DNA of 64,000 bases, taken from positions 62,001 to 126,000 of the forward strand of contig CALUQR010000001.1 of assembly GCA_944322965.1 (NCBI GenBank), written 5' to 3'. Source of the stretch: Vulcanimicrobiota bacterium. Its GTDB lineage: Bacteria > Vulcanimicrobiota > Xenobia > Xenobiales > Xenobiaceae. Position numbers and translations under genes: made by a program. Below, piece after piece: positions 60,820-64,000 of this stretch; position 1 is the first letter of the stretch; every line of letters begins with the position of its first letter. The notes below the pieces were generated by a model, which saw only the letters and a list, made by a program, of their open reading frames with translations, did no database searches and was not told the DNA's origin.

Positions 60820-61368
60820 GTGAGGGAAGATCAACACTCGGTACACGTAGAACGTGAGGAATCTCTGTGCTCTAGCGTGCGCCAGTTATCTCGTTCAGTT
60901 ACCCGTTTATATAATAAGCATATGCCCAAGGTTATCGTGGAGCGTCTGCGCGTGCCTGGCGATCCGAGCACCGCCTTTAAGGTCGAGGTCCAAATTAGGG
61001 TCACCCAAGTGGCCGTTTTGGAAGCCCTTTGGGATCTGAGTTGGTGCGCCGCCGGCAGCGAGGCTCCGGGCGTCTCCCAAGTGGAATTAGCTACTTATTT
61101 GGGAGTAGATACGGCTACTATGTGTCGCAATATGCGCGTTTTGGTCAAAGAGAACGGTTGGGTGCAAGAGGTTCCCAGCCCTTCGCTGCGCGGTAAGCTT
61201 TTGAGCTTGAGCCCCGCGGGTAGGACCGCTCTCTTAGAGGCGCGTCCCCAGATGGAGCATATCGACCAAGAGTTGAACCACCTGATGACGGAACGCTCCA
61301 TCAACGTACCCGTATTTCGCTCTAATTTAGATACCGTCTTAGACGTTTTGGAGAAGATGGCCAGCTAG
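60820..61368 (+). CDS. MarR-type winged-helix regulator
   Basis: 182 residues from GTG. The central part has the winged-helix order of MarR proteins: an N-terminal helix pair around SVTRLYNKH, the recognition helix region SQVELATYLGVDTATMCRNMRVLVKENGWVQEV, and the wing followed by KLLSLSPAGRTALLEA. It is divergent from the adenosine deaminase gene, from which it is separated by 251 bases. It probably represses itself, its divergent neighbour, or both. The ligand is unknown. Confidence 0.88.
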   Translation: MREDQHSVHVEREESLCSSVRQLSRSVTRLYNKHMPKVIVERLRVPGDPSTAFKVEVQIRVTQVAVLEALWDLSWCAAGSEAPGVSQVELATYLGVDTATMCRNMRVLVKENGWVQEVPSPSLRGKLLSLSPAGRTALLEARPQMEHIDQELNHLMTERSINVPVFRSNLDTVLDVLEKMAS

Positions 61369-61402
61369 ATGAACGATTTAAACAGCGAGTGCTATTGTAT
61401 GT

Positions 61403-61432
61403 GGGCCGCCTCTTCGAGGCGGCCCTTTCGTT
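61403..61432 (+). terminator. Terminator after the MarR-type gene
   Basis: GGGCCGCCTC (61403-61412) pairs with GAGGCGGCCC (61416-61425) around TTC and is followed by TTTCGTTT. Confidence 0.8.
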
Positions 61433-61450
61433 TAAGGGGCGCTAGCCTTC

Positions 61451-63151
61451 CTAGTGGAGGAAGAGCTGAGCGAAGGCCTTAGGACTCAATTCCTGACCCG
61501 TTACCCGTTTGACTAACTCCGGCCACGGGTAGCGGTTGCCGGGGGCGAAGAGCTGATTCTTTAAGAGCTCTCCCGCTTGGGGCTGGGCGTAGAGGGAGGG
61601 GTGTTGGGCGGGATCGAGTTTTAATTTCTCCAGTAAGTGGGCGTAGATTTGGGCGGCAAAGAGGTCGCCTAACATATAGTTGTGGTAGTAGACGGGGGCG
61701 CCCACTACGTGCATCTTAGCCCCATAATCGGCTCCGCTCAGCTCGGTTGGGGGCTCTTGGAGTTGGTAGCGCTTCTTGAGATCCCACCACAGGCGGTTGA
61801 GATCCTGCTCGGGGTTAGCGTACATCTCCTTTTCGAAGTGGAGCATAGTCTGGGTCCAGCGACTAAAGACTAAGCGCTCCGAGCGCAATAACTTCCAAGA
61901 GGCCTGGGCGTAGGGGGGCAACTTGGAAGCCGGTACCTCTAAGACTTGGGCCAGGAAGTCGGGAGTGCGAGTCATCTCCCCCATCAACATGGCTAAGCCC
62001 TCCGTCGTCAAGATATGGGCCGGAGTGCGCAAGAGGTAGGGCAGTTGGGGATCGATATGTTGATCGTAGAGGCCGTGGCCCAGCTCGTGGTTGACCGTAT
62101 CCATCCACAGGGCGTTGGGCTTGACGTTACATAAGACCCTAATATCTTGCTGGCGGTCGATACAAGTCTCAAAGGCGTGAGGACTCTTGCCCGGGCGCTC
62201 GTAGAGATCGCTGCGCTCAATAATGGCCTGGGGATCTAAATTGAGGGAGTGGTAATACTTAGTAGAGAGCTTAACCGGATCTTGGCCCTCGTAGAGATCG
62301 TCTAAATTGATCCCCGCCGTCTTCAGTTCGGGGGCCTCTTGGAAGAAGAGATCGCCCAAATGCCAGGGACGGAGGGGCTCTTCCTCTTTAAGCTGGAAGC
62401 GCTGGCGCTGGTAGGCGTCGATCTCCCCCTTGAGCTCTTTAAAGGGAGCCAAGGTCAAGCGATCGAGCTCTTCGAAAGTGGCCAAAAGTTCCTGGGGCTC
62501 GAACTCCTGGACGGCCAATTGCATTAAGAAGTAATCCTTATACCCCAACTGGCGGGCCATCTGGTTGCGCAGCTGGACCAACTTCTTTAAGGGCGGGGCC
62601 ACCTTGCGGCCGACGGCCATATAGCCCTCCCAAGCGGCTTGGGCCTGGGCGCTATCGGAAGTGGTAGAGAGGATCTGGCGCACTTCGTTCTCAGTCAGCT
62701 CTTTAGAGCCTACCCGACTGCGGTGGGTATTGAAGATCTTATCGACTTCCGTCTCCAGGGCGATAATTTGATGGGTGACTTGGGGATCGGCCTGGTAGGG
62801 CAGGAAATTGAAGTACATAATTTCCAGCTGGCGGGCCTCTACGGGATCGGCTAAGGGCTGGCCCTGGCGCAACTCCTTCAACTGGGCGAAGAGCTGGGGA
62901 TCTTGGTGCAACTTGGCCATAGCCTTTTCCGCCGCTTCGCGGCGGGCGTAGGCGGCGTCAGAACCGGTAGTAGAAGACTCCCACCAGGCCTCGTTGGCCT
63001 CTTTCTCTAGGGGCTGGATGGCGCTCACGTACTTATCGCGCAACTGGGCGAAGCGCTCTTGGGGGCTCTGGGAGGAGGCCTCCGATAAGGTAGGGGCTAG
63101 GAGCGCTCCTCCCAAAGCGCAACTGAGTAAGGTCTTGTGCAAGATATTCAT
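61451..63151 (-). CDS. Exported M2-type metallopeptidase (ACE-like)
   Basis: 566 residues. A signal peptide (about 1-26, ending LSEA) is followed by the all-helical M2 peptidase fold: segments like LRNQMARQLGYKDYFLM, then the zinc motif HELGH (His355, Glu356, His359) and the downstream Glu384 in LTTEGLAMLM. M2 proteins resemble angiotensin-converting enzyme and remove dipeptides from peptide C-termini. With the M3 and M48 enzymes this is the third exported metallopeptidase in the window. It lies 25 bases after the MutS-family gene's stop on the same strand. Confidence 0.85.
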   Translation of the reverse strand: MNILHKTLLSCALGGALLAPTLSEASSQSPQERFAQLRDKYVSAIQPLEKEANEAWWESSTTGSDAAYARREAAEKAMAKLHQDPQLFAQLKELRQGQPLADPVEARQLEIMYFNFLPYQADPQVTHQIIALETEVDKIFNTHRSRVGSKELTENEVRQILSTTSDSAQAQAAWEGYMAVGRKVAPPLKKLVQLRNQMARQLGYKDYFLMQLAVQEFEPQELLATFEELDRLTLAPFKELKGEIDAYQRQRFQLKEEEPLRPWHLGDLFFQEAPELKTAGINLDDLYEGQDPVKLSTKYYHSLNLDPQAIIERSDLYERPGKSPHAFETCIDRQQDIRVLCNVKPNALWMDTVNHELGHGLYDQHIDPQLPYLLRTPAHILTTEGLAMLMGEMTRTPDFLAQVLEVPASKLPPYAQASWKLLRSERLVFSRWTQTMLHFEKEMYANPEQDLNRLWWDLKKRYQLQEPPTELSGADYGAKMHVVGAPVYYHNYMLGDLFAAQIYAHLLEKLKLDPAQHPSLYAQPQAGELLKNQLFAPGNRYPWPELVKRVTGQELSPKAFAQLFLH

Positions 63152-63176
63152 CCTTTACTTATTCCTCCATAGGTCG

Positions 63177-64000
63177 CTAGTCATGAACTCTAATTAAATA
63201 TTGGCGGGCGCGGGCGATGAGTTGGGGCTCGACCCCCAAAAGTTGGGCGATCTCCAGAGCGTCCGAACTGCCCTGCTCGGGAGGGGCGGGCCAGATGGTA
63301 TAATCCATAAAGCGATCTAACTGGCGCCAGTCGGGGGGCGGAGAATCTTGCTCGGCGTAACGCTGGGCCAGCAGTTTCTGTTGTAAGCCCCCCATGCGCC
63401 AGTAACTTACCCCCTCCAAGCGGGCCACTTGGCGGAAGTGGGTAGAGAAGAGGGCTACCACCTGGGGGCGGGTCGCCAACTCCGCTAAGATGGCGGAGAG
63501 CAGCGCCTCGGCCTCCGTAGAGTTAGTAGTGCGGGCAAACTCATCAAAAAGGCAGAGGGAGGGGGCCGCAAAATGGCGCCAGGCCTCCAAAAATTGGCGC
63601 ATCTCAAAGCCAAAGCCGGAGAGACCCTGGCGGGCCAACTGGCGCGGATCTTCGCCTACATAATGGAAATGGTGGAAGAGGCGGGTCTGGAAGGAGCGGG
63701 CCGGCACGAAGAGGCCGTACTGGGCGGCCAATTGCAAGAAGGCTAAGGTCTTGAGGGCTATAGTCTTGCCCCCCATATTGGAGCCAAAGAGGACGTTACA
63801 GGAGTCTTTGAGCTCTAAGGTGAGAGGCTGATAGGGGCGCCCCTCCTGGCGGCAGTACTCTAGGCAAGGGAGGAAGCGACCCTCTACGATGGAGATGGGC
63901 CCCTCTCCCAAGGTGGGGCGCACCAGATCTTCCTCTTTAGCTAAGATAGCGCTAGCTAAACTGAGGTCGAAGGTCGCCAGGCGCTGGGTATAGAGCTCTA
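63177..64000 (-). CDS. MutS-family ATPase, C-terminal part (runs off the window)
   Basis: At least 274 residues; the frame stays open to the window edge beyond the GTG at 63923, so the 5' end is missing. The upstream codons include TFDLSLASAILAKEEDLVRPTL, the usual end of the MutS core domain. The ATPase has Walker A GSNMGGKT, Walker B LCLFDEFARTTNS and FSTHF. Tail helices DALEIAQLLGV match the family. Without the N-terminus it is impossible to say whether this is MutS, MutS2 or a metabolic MutS-like protein such as those linked with lysine fermentation. The text FMDYTIWP is unlike canonical MutS1. Confidence 0.8.
   Translation of the reverse strand, partial: ELYTQRLATFDLSLASAILAKEEDLVRPTLGEGPISIVEGRFLPCLEYCRQEGRPYQPLTLELKDSCNVLFGSNMGGKTIALKTLAFLQLAAQYGLFVPARSFQTRLFHHFHYVGEDPRQLARQGLSGFGFEMRQFLEAWRHFAAPSLCLFDEFARTTNSTEAEALLSAILAELATRPQVVALFSTHFRQVARLEGVSYWRMGGLQQKLLAQRYAEQDSPPPDWRQLDRFMDYTIWPAPPEQGSSDALEIAQLLGVEPQLIARARQYLIRVHD

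Noticed and set aside
1-64000. tRNA, rRNA, CRISPR arrays, insertion sequences, integrases
   Set aside because: No TPsiC-arm motif with a cloverleaf, no regularly spaced repeats, no transposase or integrase motif and no terminal inverted repeats with target duplications were seen by eye.

Overview
The window is a gene-dense stretch of a diderm bacterial chromosome with a GC content that looks to be in the high fifties to about 60 percent. GTG and TTG starts are common, and most transcription units end in long, near-perfect hairpins. An outer membrane is indicated by an LpxD-like protein and an LptC-LptB-LptF/G set. Anaerobic, protein-based metabolism is suggested by a single-chain pyruvate:ferredoxin oxidoreductase, secreted M3, M2 and M48 peptidases, a subtilase and a POT peptide transporter. 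A DUF3084 protein, a family best known from cyanobacteria, hints at a cyanobacteria-related or Eremiobacterota-like candidate lineage, but no rRNA or other phylogenetic marker is present, so the affiliation stays open. No tRNA, rRNA, CRISPR array or insertion sequence was recognised.

Layout. 1-6 kb: a leftward operon (proline-rich TPR membrane protein, unknown protein, PmbA/TldE, LpxD-like, small membrane protein, metallophosphoesterase), read from around 6 kb. 6.2-13.6 kb: a divergent rightward run with LptC lipoprotein, LptB, LptF/G, DUF3084, YqgF-like nuclease, a Sel1-repeat protein, a hexapeptide acetyltransferase and a DUF554 protein. 13.8-19.5 kb: an unusual Q/Y/S-rich protein, a PSP1 (RicT-like) protein, an exported oligoendopeptidase and an exported protein with an internal duplication. 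19.8-25.3 kb: nifJ, then a textbook ECF sigma, zinc anti-sigma and CpxP/Spy-like trio. 25.4-32.4 kb: an M48 peptidase and, divergently, a cassette of a divergent sigma-like protein with a long acidic insert, a membrane protein with two anti-sigma zinc fingers, and an ABC-type protein that has lost its ATPase motifs. A candidate multibranched RNA and a small secreted protein follow. 32.5-42 kb: htpG, a Bcr/CflA efflux pump, a POT transporter and two large paralogous PilX-like proteins. 42-51.5 kb: a large GH13 enzyme behind a complex leader, an MBL-fold hydrolase, an amidase, a zinc-ribbon protein, a site-2 protease and an unusual endonuclease III. 51.4-64 kb: a leftward operon (suhB, speA, AI-2E-type permease, secreted TPR protein), a subtilase, adenosine deaminase with a divergent MarR-type regulator, an M2 peptidase and a truncated MutS-family gene at the edge.

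The strongest candidate for something undescribed is the cassette at about 27.9-31.6 kb. Next come a probable structured RNA just after it, an LpxD homologue without its catalytic histidine, and a group of extracellular-type proteins without classical signal peptides that share Asn/Gln/Ser/Thr-rich N-termini.
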